Shown here piece after piece: positions 1 through 5,581 of a DNA stretch of 5,714 nucleotides. Positions within the stretch are counted from its first letter, which is position 1. Every line of letters begins with the position of its first letter. The translations under genes were made by a program, and so were the position numbers. Location: contig WTHY01000052.1 of the NCBI GenBank assembly GCA_011522945.1, positions 3,306-9,019 on the forward strand, read 5' to 3'. Source of the stretch: Alphaproteobacteria bacterium. GTDB taxonomy: Bacteria > Pseudomonadota > Alphaproteobacteria > Puniceispirillales > Puniceispirillaceae. The notes beneath the pieces were generated by a model. It was not told the origin of the DNA, did no database searches, and was given only the letters and a program-made list of their open reading frames with translations.

Positions 1-125
1 TGATTTGAGTAGATTGGCTTATTAGTTCGGCGTCCAGTCAATCACGCAAGAAGACAGTAAATAAATGTCGTTTGGTTTTTTGCTGCGCACAGTTTTTCAA
101 CATATAAAGCAGATAGATGGTAATG

Positions 126-157
126 GCTGCGCCAACATAGTCTGCTGGGAGCGCAGC
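126..157. repeat. Inverted repeat GCTGCGC/GCGCAGC
   Basis: Seven bases at 126-132 pair perfectly with 151-157 across an 18-nt loop. The GC-rich arms stand out from the AT-rich surroundings. It could be a structured leader or trailer; no function is apparent. Confidence 0.4.
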
Positions 158-160
158 TTG

Positions 161-176
161 CAGATTTAGAAATCTG
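161..176. repeat. Near-contiguous palindrome
   Basis: CAGATTTAGAAATCTG has seven-base arms around a 2-nt centre and lies 3 nt from the previous inverted repeat. As DNA it is a plausible binding site for a dimeric regulator; as RNA it would be a short hairpin with a TAGA loop. No gene it would control is in view. Confidence 0.4.
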
Positions 177-291
177 TGATACGCAATTGTTACTGTTTTG
201 CACGCTTATATGAGCTCAACAGTCAGTATTGCGGAAAGAGACTACGTATCATCAGCCCCCATTCAAGGCACCTATTCGCCTTTGACAGGCT

Positions 292-318
292 ATATAGGCA
301 GGCGCTGGCCGCCTATAT
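292..318. repeat. Hairpin 40 bases after the secreted-protein gene
   Basis: ATATAGGC at 292-299 pairs with GCCTATAT at 311-318. After a bulged A300 the stem continues with GGC (301-303) and GCC (308-310) around a GCTG tetraloop, 11 base pairs in all. It lies downstream of the stop at 358-360 on the minus strand and could protect or terminate the transcript. No T-run follows on either strand, so it is not a canonical intrinsic terminator. A small hairpin, AAGGC/GCCTT at 265-269 and 278-282, lies next to it. Confidence 0.5.
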
Positions 319-357
319 TTGGCATCTGTTCCACTAGAAGACGTCAACAGAGGCTGT

Positions 358-1218
358 TTATTCAGTTTCAACTTTGAACTCAAAGCCCTTTGGTACAACC
401 CACATTAAACAGCCATTTGCTCCACCGGTTGCACAATCAGCAGGTACAGAGCTAGTTGAGGTTTTTAGGTGGAACATATTCGTTACGAGGAAATCTACCG
501 AAATATTCTTGGTGGTCGGAGAAATACGAACAGGCGGGTCAAATTCCTGTATGCCAATAAGATAGTCAGCATCAGCAGTGGTTGTAATAGTCGTTGGCGT
601 TTGTCCTGCATACATATGATATGTGCCTGTTGAGTTTGTTAAATTCTCAATAGCAGCAGAGGGCGCCATGATACGCACATCAAACATGATATTGTACCGC
701 CTAAGCAGCCAGTCTGGCGCTGGGTTTGGGCCGCAATCAGTTGGTATGTCAGCCATTGCTGTATAAGAATTTTCCTTGGTACCAGAGATTGTCCAGCAGG
801 TCTTGTCAGCAACATTGCTGCTGCCTTTCATGGCACGATCAAATTCATAGGTGCCCTTTAGATTGATATTCTCGTCAATAAGTATGATGGCGTTGCTGTA
901 ACTGCCTTCGGGTATAGAAATGCTAGATCCGAGGTTAGCTGCCAAATTCCCGTCGCCAAGATCAACATTTACACCTGACGCAGATGTAAAAATGGCTTCA
1001 CATTTCTCTGGATAGTTTGCGTATGTAACAGCACCTTCACATAGGTGGATTTCATACATCTTGATCCGCATTTCCCCCTGATTTGAATAGCACTCGGTGG
1101 TTGCGCCTGATGTTTGAATTTCACCGCCAGATACTGTGCAATTTGAATAGACTTGCGCAAATGCAGGTGACGCGAAGATACAAAGGGCGGCTATGAGAAA
1201 AGGGATAAACTGTCTCAT
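358..1218 (-). CDS. Secreted cysteine-rich protein of unknown function, coupled to the barrel gene
   Basis: A 286-residue protein whose family I do not recognise with certainty. Residues 1-21 are a clear signal peptide (MRQF, hydrophobic core, AFA cleavage before Q22). There is no lipobox at the cleavage site and no further membrane segment, so the mature product should be soluble in the periplasm or outside. The mature part has eight cysteines (27, 43, 60, 73, 141, 162, 262, 270), an even number compatible with disulfides. The stretch at 84-126 (NVDLGDGNLAANLGSSISIP, then EGSYSNAIILIDENINLKG) is strand-rich and reminiscent of DUF4382-like beta-sandwich proteins with a 'P-x-G-x-Y' turn; this resemblance is weak. 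The last 50 residues hold a CATGGANGC pair. The ATG shares one base with the barrel stop (TAATG), and a GGGG-containing site lies 8 nt upstream, so translational coupling is likely. Context suggests a partner or cargo of the barrel; that is inference. Confidence 0.75.
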   Translation of the reverse strand: MRQFIPFLIAALCIFASPAFAQVYSNCTVSGGEIQTSGATTECYSNQGEMRIKMYEIHLCEGAVTYANYPEKCEAIFTSASGVNVDLGDGNLAANLGSSISIPEGSYSNAIILIDENINLKGTYEFDRAMKGSSNVADKTCWTISGTKENSYTAMADIPTDCGPNPAPDWLLRRYNIMFDVRIMAPSAAIENLTNSTGTYHMYAGQTPTTITTTADADYLIGIQEFDPPVRISPTTKNISVDFLVTNMFHLKTSTSSVPADCATGGANGCLMWVVPKGFEFKVETE

Positions 1219-2093
1219 TAATATGACCCCACTGTTACGCCTAATGTGATAGATTTCTTCCGGATTTTGTTTTCTCTTTCGACGGGAGCGTAGAGCGCCT
1301 GTTGTAGGCGTTCTGTTCTGTCATCTGGCAGGGTCTCAAAATCTGCTGGCGCGCCAAGAGCCATTCTATAGGTCAAAGACATATTGGTATCAGCTTTTTG
1401 TCCATCATATTTTTCACGCGCTGCCGAGAGGCTAAGATTGGGCGTTAAATTGTAGGATGCTCCAACTGTGGTTGCAGACTCGGTAAAGCCTTTACCATCA
1501 TACCAGCGGGTAGATTTCAGATTAACTCTGAGGGGGAGGATATGCCTATTATAATAGGATAGCGTATAATCATGGCCCTTTAACGCTGCCTCTTGGATGC
1601 CTTTAACAGATTTAGCATTTGTTGTGGGGTGATAATAATTGGCGCGTAATTCAAGAGCATCTGTCAGATATTCCGCACCAATACCAACCCGTTTATGTGC
1701 CGAGCTGAACTCATAATCTAGAAACGCATTTAGCCCAATGATGCTTTGGGTGTCAGTAAAAGCACGATAACCGAAGCCGGTGTTCGCTGTCTCTATTCCA
1801 TCATGGCTGGATAGTGAGGTCTGGTTAAAAATAAATTTATCTGCGCTCTTCATCAGACCGTAAACACCAAGAAGCTCTGCATAATTCTCACCAGATTGCG
1901 TGCCTACCGAAGAGGTTAGATGCTCAAAGCTGCTAGTCTCGCGGATGGTTTGAGAGAGTTGGCTCAGATAGCTATTTGCCTGTCCAGTCACGAGAGAGGT
2001 TGCTGTGGTTTCTAACTCATCTGCTATCGCGATGGGTAATACAGAGGCAATAAATGAAAGTGAAGCTATAGATATCGCAAAGTAGTTTTTCAT
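1218..2093 (-). CDS. Passenger-less inverse autotransporter (intimin/invasin-type) outer-membrane beta-barrel protein
   Basis: A 291-residue exported protein. Residues 1-24 form a Sec signal peptide (basic start, hydrophobic core, AIA cleavage before D25). Residues 30-60 (ATSLVTGQANSYLSQLSQTI) match the periplasmic helical segment ahead of intimin-family barrels. From about residue 72 the inverse-autotransporter beta domain follows in order: GLMKSADKFIFNQ at 79-91, NTGFGYRAF at 104-112, GLNAFLDYEFSSAHKRVGIG at 120-139, EYLTDALELRANYY at 141-154, TVGASYNLTPNLSLSAA at 209-225, TYRMALGAP at 241-249, and a final strand ITLGVTVGSY at 282-291. Intimins and invasins continue after this point into a linker and Ig-like passenger; here the protein stops, ending in an aromatic as ordinary outer-membrane proteins do. 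The start at 2093 has no visible Shine-Dalgarno; the signal peptide supports it all the same. The stop overlaps the next start (TAATG). Function beyond outer-membrane barrel is unknown. The fold assignment is from remembered family motifs. Confidence 0.85.
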   Translation of the reverse strand: MKNYFAISIASLSFIASVLPIAIADELETTATSLVTGQANSYLSQLSQTIRETSSFEHLTSSVGTQSGENYAELLGVYGLMKSADKFIFNQTSLSSHDGIETANTGFGYRAFTDTQSIIGLNAFLDYEFSSAHKRVGIGAEYLTDALELRANYYHPTTNAKSVKGIQEAALKGHDYTLSYYNRHILPLRVNLKSTRWYDGKGFTESATTVGASYNLTPNLSLSAAREKYDGQKADTNMSLTYRMALGAPADFETLPDDRTERLQQALYAPVERENKIRKKSITLGVTVGSY

Positions 2094-2159
2094 AATATTA
2101 TGATAAAGATAAGAATACGTTCACAGTCAATACAAAAACTGTAAAAAATATTACAAAAA

Positions 2160-2187
2160 ATTATCAAAATGATAAATATAGTTGCAA
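2160..2187 (-). promoter_or_regulatory. Candidate promoter for the barrel/secreted-protein pair
   Basis: On the minus strand TTGCAA (2187-2182) and GATAAT (2165-2160) are separated by 16 nt, a fair sigma-70-type match, about 67 nt before the barrel ATG. A second, weaker pair is TTGACT (2130-2125) and TTTATC (2107-2102) with 17 nt between; it would give an almost leaderless transcript. The region is very AT-rich, so chance matches are easy. Some promoter is expected here because the preceding operon ends in a strong terminator. Confidence 0.35.
2161..2175. repeat. Perfect 6-3-6 palindrome overlapping the candidate promoter
   Basis: TTATCAAAATGATAA is a perfect inverted repeat with a 3-nt centre. 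It overlaps the candidate -10 and spacer, a position suited to a repressor. A degenerate relative, TTATGATAAAGATAA, lies at 2098-2112, with centres exactly 63 bp apart. No regulator is in the window and I do not assign a family. Confidence 0.4.
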
Positions 2188-2203
2188 TTAACAACATGAG
2201 AAC

Positions 2204-2231
2204 AAAAAAAACGCCCCGTGAGGGGCGTTTT
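2204..2231 (-). terminator. Rho-independent terminator of the hps-suy operon
   Basis: A perfect inverted repeat: ten bases at 2208-2217 pair with 2222-2231 around a GTGA loop (+ strand) at 2218-2221. The core is GCCCC/GGGGC with A:T flanks. Read on the minus strand, the stem runs into eight consecutive T residues (complement of 2204-2211), the classic signal for ending the suyB transcript. Read on the plus strand only four T follow, so it is essentially one-directional. It separates the sulfonate operon from the downstream barrel gene, which must therefore have its own promoter or rely on readthrough. Confidence 0.92.
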
Positions 2232-2289
2232 ATGGAAGAGAACATACCTTAAATGCTACGCTTGCTCTCGTCTGTTTCGTGAGTGGCTG

Positions 2290-3474
2290 TTAGGCGCTTC
2301 GATATAATTTTGTCATCACAAATTCTTTATGGCCGAGGGCTTCTGCAGCTGTCAGGCGGCCATTAGCTGTGCGACGGATATTTTCAATCAAAGCATCACC
2401 AGCTTCATCGATTGTCATTTCCCGGCGCAATACACCTGAAACATCCACATCAACATGTTCGCCCATAGTACGCACTGTTCTTGGGTTACCAGTGATCTTA
2501 ATGACAGGCACGATTGGGTTGCCCACAACATTGCCCTGACCGGTTGGGAATGTGTGCACAACATATCCAGCAGCTGCCATCAATGTCACACATTCTGCCG
2601 CTGCAGACGACGTATCCATAAAGTATAGACCATTGCCCTTTTCAGGTGCTTCAGCTGGGCCAAGCGCATCAATATAGGTTGATGTGCGACCAATCTTCTC
2701 AAGATTGCCAAGCGCCTTTTCTTCGATAGTTGTTAAACCACCAAGAATATTACCTTTTGTTGGCTGGGAGTCAGATAAATCAGATGTTTTGAAAGGTTCA
2801 ATTACCTCATCCTGATAGGCCTGGAAAATCTTCATAAATTTCTCGCCTGCCTCTGGTGTGGCAGCACGATCTTTACATAGATGTTCCGCACCTGTGATTT
2901 CAGAGGTTTCACCAAAGACGCCATAAATGCCTTTTGGTAGAAGCTTGTCATACATATTGCCTACGGTTGGGCATGAGGATAGGCCTGTTGTTGTATCACT
3001 CTCACCACATTTGGTTGAGACCCAAAGCTCTGAGATATCGCATTCTTCACGCTGATATTCGCTGGTTAGATGTACAAATTCCTTGGCCTTTCGAGACGCG
3101 GCAGCAATTGTGTTGATATCGCCATTTTGCTCGATAGAAAAACCAGCGACCGGCTTACCTGTAGCGGCAATCCCATCGACAATTTTTTGGGTCCAGTCAG
3201 GCTCAATACCAATAACGATACAGGCAGCCACATTCGGGTTTGCGCCTGTGCCGATCATTGTGCGGAAGTGCAACTCTAAATCTTCACCGAACTGCAATCT
3301 GCCGTAAGCATGTGGCAGGGCCATTGTACCTTGAATGTTGTTGGCGACAGCTTCACAAGCCGCGTTTGAAATATCATCTACTGGCAGGATGGCAACATAG
3401 TTGCGCACACCAACACGTCCATTTTCACGACGATAGCCAAAAAAGGAAAGATTAGACATTGTTGAATCTGGCAT
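2290..3474 (-). CDS. suyB: (2R)-3-sulfolactate sulfo-lyase, large subunit SuyB
   Basis: A 394-residue protein of the galactarate dehydratase/altronate hydrolase C-terminal family, full length for SuyB (about 390). The catalytic-domain motifs are in order: GYRRENGRVGVRN at 13-25, PHAYGRLQFG at 54-63, KCGESD at 155-160 (UxaA proteins have a CGGSD-type version here), SEITGAEH at 191-198, QPTKGN at 237-242, TTIEEKALGN at 248-257, FPTGQGN at 309-315 and NPRTVRTM at 330-337. As I remember the SuyB family, the agreement extends along the whole protein. It is the catalytic partner of SuyA, cleaving (R)-sulfolactate to pyruvate plus sulfite. The start at 3474 is preferred over Met6 because an AGGAG site lies 7 nt before it, overlapping the suyA stop. 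It is the last gene of its operon, with a strong terminator 58 nt beyond the TAA. Sugar-acid dehydratase is the alternative, but no uronate or sugar-acid genes are nearby. Confidence 0.92.
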   Translation of the reverse strand: MPDSTMSNLSFFGYRRENGRVGVRNYVAILPVDDISNAACEAVANNIQGTMALPHAYGRLQFGEDLELHFRTMIGTGANPNVAACIVIGIEPDWTQKIVDGIAATGKPVAGFSIEQNGDINTIAAASRKAKEFVHLTSEYQREECDISELWVSTKCGESDTTTGLSSCPTVGNMYDKLLPKGIYGVFGETSEITGAEHLCKDRAATPEAGEKFMKIFQAYQDEVIEPFKTSDLSDSQPTKGNILGGLTTIEEKALGNLEKIGRTSTYIDALGPAEAPEKGNGLYFMDTSSAAAECVTLMAAAGYVVHTFPTGQGNVVGNPIVPVIKITGNPRTVRTMGEHVDVDVSGVLRREMTIDEAGDALIENIRRTANGRLTAAEALGHKEFVMTKLYRSA

Positions 3475-3481
3475 AGTTCGT

Positions 3482-3486
3482 CTCCT
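3482..3486 (-). promoter_or_regulatory. suyB ribosome binding site nested in the suyA stop codon
   Basis: On the minus strand AGGAG begins inside the suyA TAG stop (TAGGAG) and lies 7 nt before the suyB ATG at 3474. This fixes the suyB start at Met1. A ribosome finishing suyA covers the suyB site, which fits coupled, matched production of the two subunits. Confidence 0.75.
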
Positions 3487-3775
3487 ACCAACGCTTAGTT
3501 TTTAGATTGTGCGTGTGAATATGTTCGCCCTTTTTAGCCGGGGCCACAACACGGCCAATATCCTGACCATATTTGATGATAGTATCGCCTTCAGCGAAAT
3601 CCTGAAGGGCTACCTTATGACCAATAGGCACATCATGGTGACAAGCCAGGCGGAAATCTGTGTTATTTTCTGTCACAACACAGAGCATATCTGTGCCTGC
3701 TTTTAAATCTTCGACAACGACAACGCCAACATTGTCACCATCATGATGTACCAATAGCTGTGGTGTTTCTGACAT
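3485..3775 (-). CDS. suyA: (2R)-3-sulfolactate sulfo-lyase, small subunit SuyA
   Basis: A 96-residue SAF-domain protein, the stand-alone equivalent of the N-terminal domain of altronate/galactarate dehydratases. The landmarks follow the SuyA pattern: LVHHDGDNVGVVVVEDL at 8-24, VPIGHKVALQDFAEGD at 49-64, KYGQDIG at 68-74, and the histidine-rich HIHTHNLKTKRW end at 85-96. With SuyB it forms the cytoplasmic lyase that removes the sulfonate group from (R)-sulfolactate, giving pyruvate and sulfite. A good Shine-Dalgarno (GAGGAG, complement of 3786-3791) sits 10 nt upstream of the ATG, in a 30-nt AT-rich gap after the alcohol dehydrogenase. UxaA-family small subunits of sugar-acid dehydratases share this fold. 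The TKRW ending and the DHPS-type neighbours favour SuyA. Confidence 0.9.
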   Translation of the reverse strand: MSETPQLLVHHDGDNVGVVVVEDLKAGTDMLCVVTENNTDFRLACHHDVPIGHKVALQDFAEGDTIIKYGQDIGRVVAPAKKGEHIHTHNLKTKRW

Positions 3776-3785
3776 AATAATTACG

Positions 3786-3791
3786 CTCCTC
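3786..3791 (-). promoter_or_regulatory. suyA ribosome binding site
   Basis: GAGGAG on the minus strand, 10 nt upstream of the suyA ATG at 3775, preceded by an A-run. It is the strongest Shine-Dalgarno in the window. suyA therefore starts translation independently of the preceding dehydrogenase, in contrast to the ATGA overlap between the two dehydrogenases. Confidence 0.75.
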
Positions 3792-3805
3792 TTTTTTTAA
3801 TATAA

Positions 3806-4795
3806 TTACGGTTTCAAAATAATTTTTGGGGCTGCGACCTGATGTGACTGAATATCGATAAATGCCTGATGCCCATCCTGCAATGGCCGTTCCTCGATCC
3901 AATCAAGGGCGCCTAATTTGCCTGTGAAAATCGCTTCGGCTGTATCCTTAAAATCCTGTGCTGTGTAGGTGTAGGTGCCGATAAAGGCAATTTCCTGCAA
4001 CGTCATGCGCCGCACATCAATACCACCTTCTGCACTGCCAAGACCAATATGCATGACAATACCGCCAGGGGCGGTTTGTGCTGTTGCTAGCGCACGTGTT
4101 GCTTCATACCCTACAGCATCTATGACCAAATCATAATCAGCTGTCATAGCTAGCTCGTCAGACTGCACCAATGAAAATGGCAGCTTATCTGAAAGATATG
4201 CAAGCCGTAGCGCATTTGGCTCCACAAGCGTTATATCTTCAAAGCCTTGCGCTGCTGCAGATAAAGCAGCCCCAACACCAATCGTGCCACCACCAATAAT
4301 AAGGGTTTTGGCTGCTTTGATTTGATCGCCTAGATGTGCTGTGAGATAGCCACGCCCCATTCGTATAGCGTGCCAGCCACAGGCTATTGGCTCTGCCAAT
4401 GCAGCTTTGTTTAGCGGCACATCATCAGGCACGGTCACAAGATTACTTTTTGGCATAGAGAGCCATTCAGCAAAAGCGCCCTCACGCGGCGGCATAGAAA
4501 TTATCTGACGTGACTGGCAGATATTATCCCGGCCAGATTTGCAATAGCGACAGGTACCACAACTCACCAGAGGATTAACTGTAACACGCTGGCCATCAGT
4601 GGTAATGCCGGCAGCCTCATGCCCTAGGATTAGTGGTGCTGGCCGTCTATCATCATGACCCAGAAAGGCATGCATGTCAGATCCGCAAATGCCAACAGAG
4701 TCAATCTTGATCAAAGCATCACCAGCCTCTGTCATCGGGTCAGCTGCATCTTGATAGGTAAGCTGGTTTGGTGCTGTATAAACTAATGCCTTCAT
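3806..4795 (-). CDS. hpsP: Zinc-dependent medium-chain alcohol dehydrogenase, probable DHPS 2-dehydrogenase (HpsP-like)
   Basis: A 329-residue MDR-family polyol dehydrogenase, close to the length of sorbitol/L-idonate/threonine dehydrogenases. The catalytic zinc site is visible as C37 (in GICGSD), H59 and E60 (in GHEAAG). The structural zinc loop is complete, with C79, C82, C85 and C93. The cofactor-binding glycine motif GGGTIGVG is at 168-175, and an acidic residue at the end of the next strand (E192 in TLVEPN) points to NAD rather than NADP. All ligands are present, so the enzyme should be active. The fold says secondary alcohol or polyol oxidation; the neighbours suggest the substrate is the C2 hydroxyl of 2,3-dihydroxypropane-1-sulfonate, with the upstream SDR acting on the opposite enantiomer or direction. 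The ATG overlaps the SDR stop by 4 nt (ATGA), so translation is probably coupled. An uncharacterised sugar-alcohol dehydrogenase is the alternative reading. Confidence 0.78.
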   Translation of the reverse strand: MKALVYTAPNQLTYQDAADPMTEAGDALIKIDSVGICGSDMHAFLGHDDRRPAPLILGHEAAGITTDGQRVTVNPLVSCGTCRYCKSGRDNICQSRQIISMPPREGAFAEWLSMPKSNLVTVPDDVPLNKAALAEPIACGWHAIRMGRGYLTAHLGDQIKAAKTLIIGGGTIGVGAALSAAAQGFEDITLVEPNALRLAYLSDKLPFSLVQSDELAMTADYDLVIDAVGYEATRALATAQTAPGGIVMHIGLGSAEGGIDVRRMTLQEIAFIGTYTYTAQDFKDTAEAIFTGKLGALDWIEERPLQDGHQAFIDIQSHQVAAPKIILKP

Positions 4796-5556
4796 TTTGC
4801 TGTAAAGCCCCCATCAACCATCAGAATTTGGCCTGTTACAAATGCCGAGGCATCTGAGGACAGGAATAAAATTGGCCCCTGAATATCGCTAAGCTCGCCA
4901 TTTCGCCCAATGCATGTCTGTGATGCATTTGCTGCAGCGCGTTCTGGATCGCCAAATACAGGTGCTGTTAGCTCAGTCGGAAAAAATCCAGGGCCGATAG
5001 CATTGGCATTTATACCATCTGCAGACCAAGCTTCAGCCATTGCACGTGTAAGCTGTCCGATACCACCTTTTGACGCACCATAGGCAATGCCAGCTGGAAA
5101 TGCGCGGCTCGTTTGTAGTGAGGCAAAATTCACAATACGCCCCCAGCCTTTCGATTTCATGTCTGGCACAAGCTGCTGACTCAGATAGAATGGCACAGTC
5201 AGGTTCAGCCAGAGCGTATCATCCCACCCTTGCTGCGTCACATCATCGGCGGCTTGCCGCGTGTTTACGCCAGCGGCATGGATCAGAATATCAGGCGCAC
5301 CATGAACAGATTTTATTGCTTCTGCCAGTTCTGATAAGCCATTCCTGTCCATTAAGTCATGACAGACATAACCAGCATTTGTGCCAATAGATTCCGCCCA
5401 TTGTTTCAAGGCATCTTCTCGTCTTGCCACGCCCACAACTTTTGCCCCAGCGTCTGCTAAGGTGGTTGCCGCCATTTGTCCTAATCCAGCACTGGCGCCA
5501 GTTATACAAGCGACCTTGCCAGATAAATCAAAGAGAGACGCGGGCATTTGTGTCAT
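4792..5556 (-). CDS. hpsO: Short-chain dehydrogenase, probable DHPS 2-dehydrogenase (HpsO-like)
   Basis: A 254-residue classical SDR of full family length. The Rossmann nucleotide-binding motif TGASAGLG is at residues 19-26, an NNAG-type motif (HAAG) at 93-96, and the catalytic tetrad is N118, S146, Y159 and K163 (YxxxK). A PG motif follows at 189-190, and the C-terminus is the usual GQILMVDGG. It resembles the gluconate 5-dehydrogenase/3-oxoacyl-ACP reductase branch, so from sequence alone the substrate is open. Context narrows it: it sits between an hpsN-like gene and a zinc alcohol dehydrogenase ahead of suyAB. In the DHPS pathway two alcohol dehydrogenases, HpsO and HpsP, act at C2 and together racemise DHPS. 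I assign O to the SDR because of gene order, but I am not certain which name belongs to which fold. The arginines after strand 2 (ARRED, 44-48) could favour NADP. The start at 5556 has only a weak GGCGG-like site about 13 nt upstream; Met4 is an alternative start. The TGA stop overlaps the next ATG in ATGA. Confidence 0.8.
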   Translation of the reverse strand: MTQMPASLFDLSGKVACITGASAGLGQMAATTLADAGAKVVGVARREDALKQWAESIGTNAGYVCHDLMDRNGLSELAEAIKSVHGAPDILIHAAGVNTRQAADDVTQQGWDDTLWLNLTVPFYLSQQLVPDMKSKGWGRIVNFASLQTSRAFPAGIAYGASKGGIGQLTRAMAEAWSADGINANAIGPGFFPTELTAPVFGDPERAAANASQTCIGRNGELSDIQGPILFLSSDASAFVTGQILMVDGGFTAK

Positions 5557-5581
5557 AATCTATCGTCTACCGCCAAAGGCC

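Larger units (their letters stand above)
1..357. other. Gene-free left end with several inverted repeats
   Basis: No convincing coding region, tRNA or rRNA is visible on either strand. The longest ATG ORF I found by eye (plus strand, 65-169, 34 codons) has no ribosome binding site and no recognisable product. The stretch holds three inverted repeats, listed separately, and two copies of GCTGCGC at 82-88 and 126-132. It is the trailer of the secreted-protein gene and possibly the leader of a gene beyond the left edge. Confidence 0.6.

Noticed and set aside
65..169. Small plus-strand ORF of 34 codons
   Set aside because: There is no ribosome binding site, no recognisable motif, and its length is easily reached by chance; it also runs across an inverted repeat.
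292..318. Intrinsic terminator for the barrel/secreted-protein pair
   Set aside because: The stem is good but no T-run follows on either strand, so I list it as a hairpin only.
1216..1220. Frameshift splitting one long autotransporter into barrel and passenger
   Set aside because: The downstream gene opens with a full signal peptide and AFA cleavage site, and the barrel ends naturally at its last strand, so two separate proteins are the better reading.
2161..2175. Fur or FNR binding site
   Set aside because: The palindrome is AT-rich and superficially similar, but half-site sequence and spacing do not match either consensus well enough to name a regulator.
2934..3455. Plus-strand open frames opposite suyB (and similar ones opposite the other genes)
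   Set aside because: They overlap well-supported minus-strand genes, have odd residue composition rich in Cys, His and Arg, and show no domain; they are antisense shadows.
2290..3775. Altronate dehydratase (UxaA split into small and large parts)
   Set aside because: The fold is shared, but the large subunit has KCGESD where sugar-acid dehydratases have a CGGSD-type motif, both chains follow the SuyAB pattern to their ends, and the neighbours are DHPS-type dehydrogenases rather than uronate genes.
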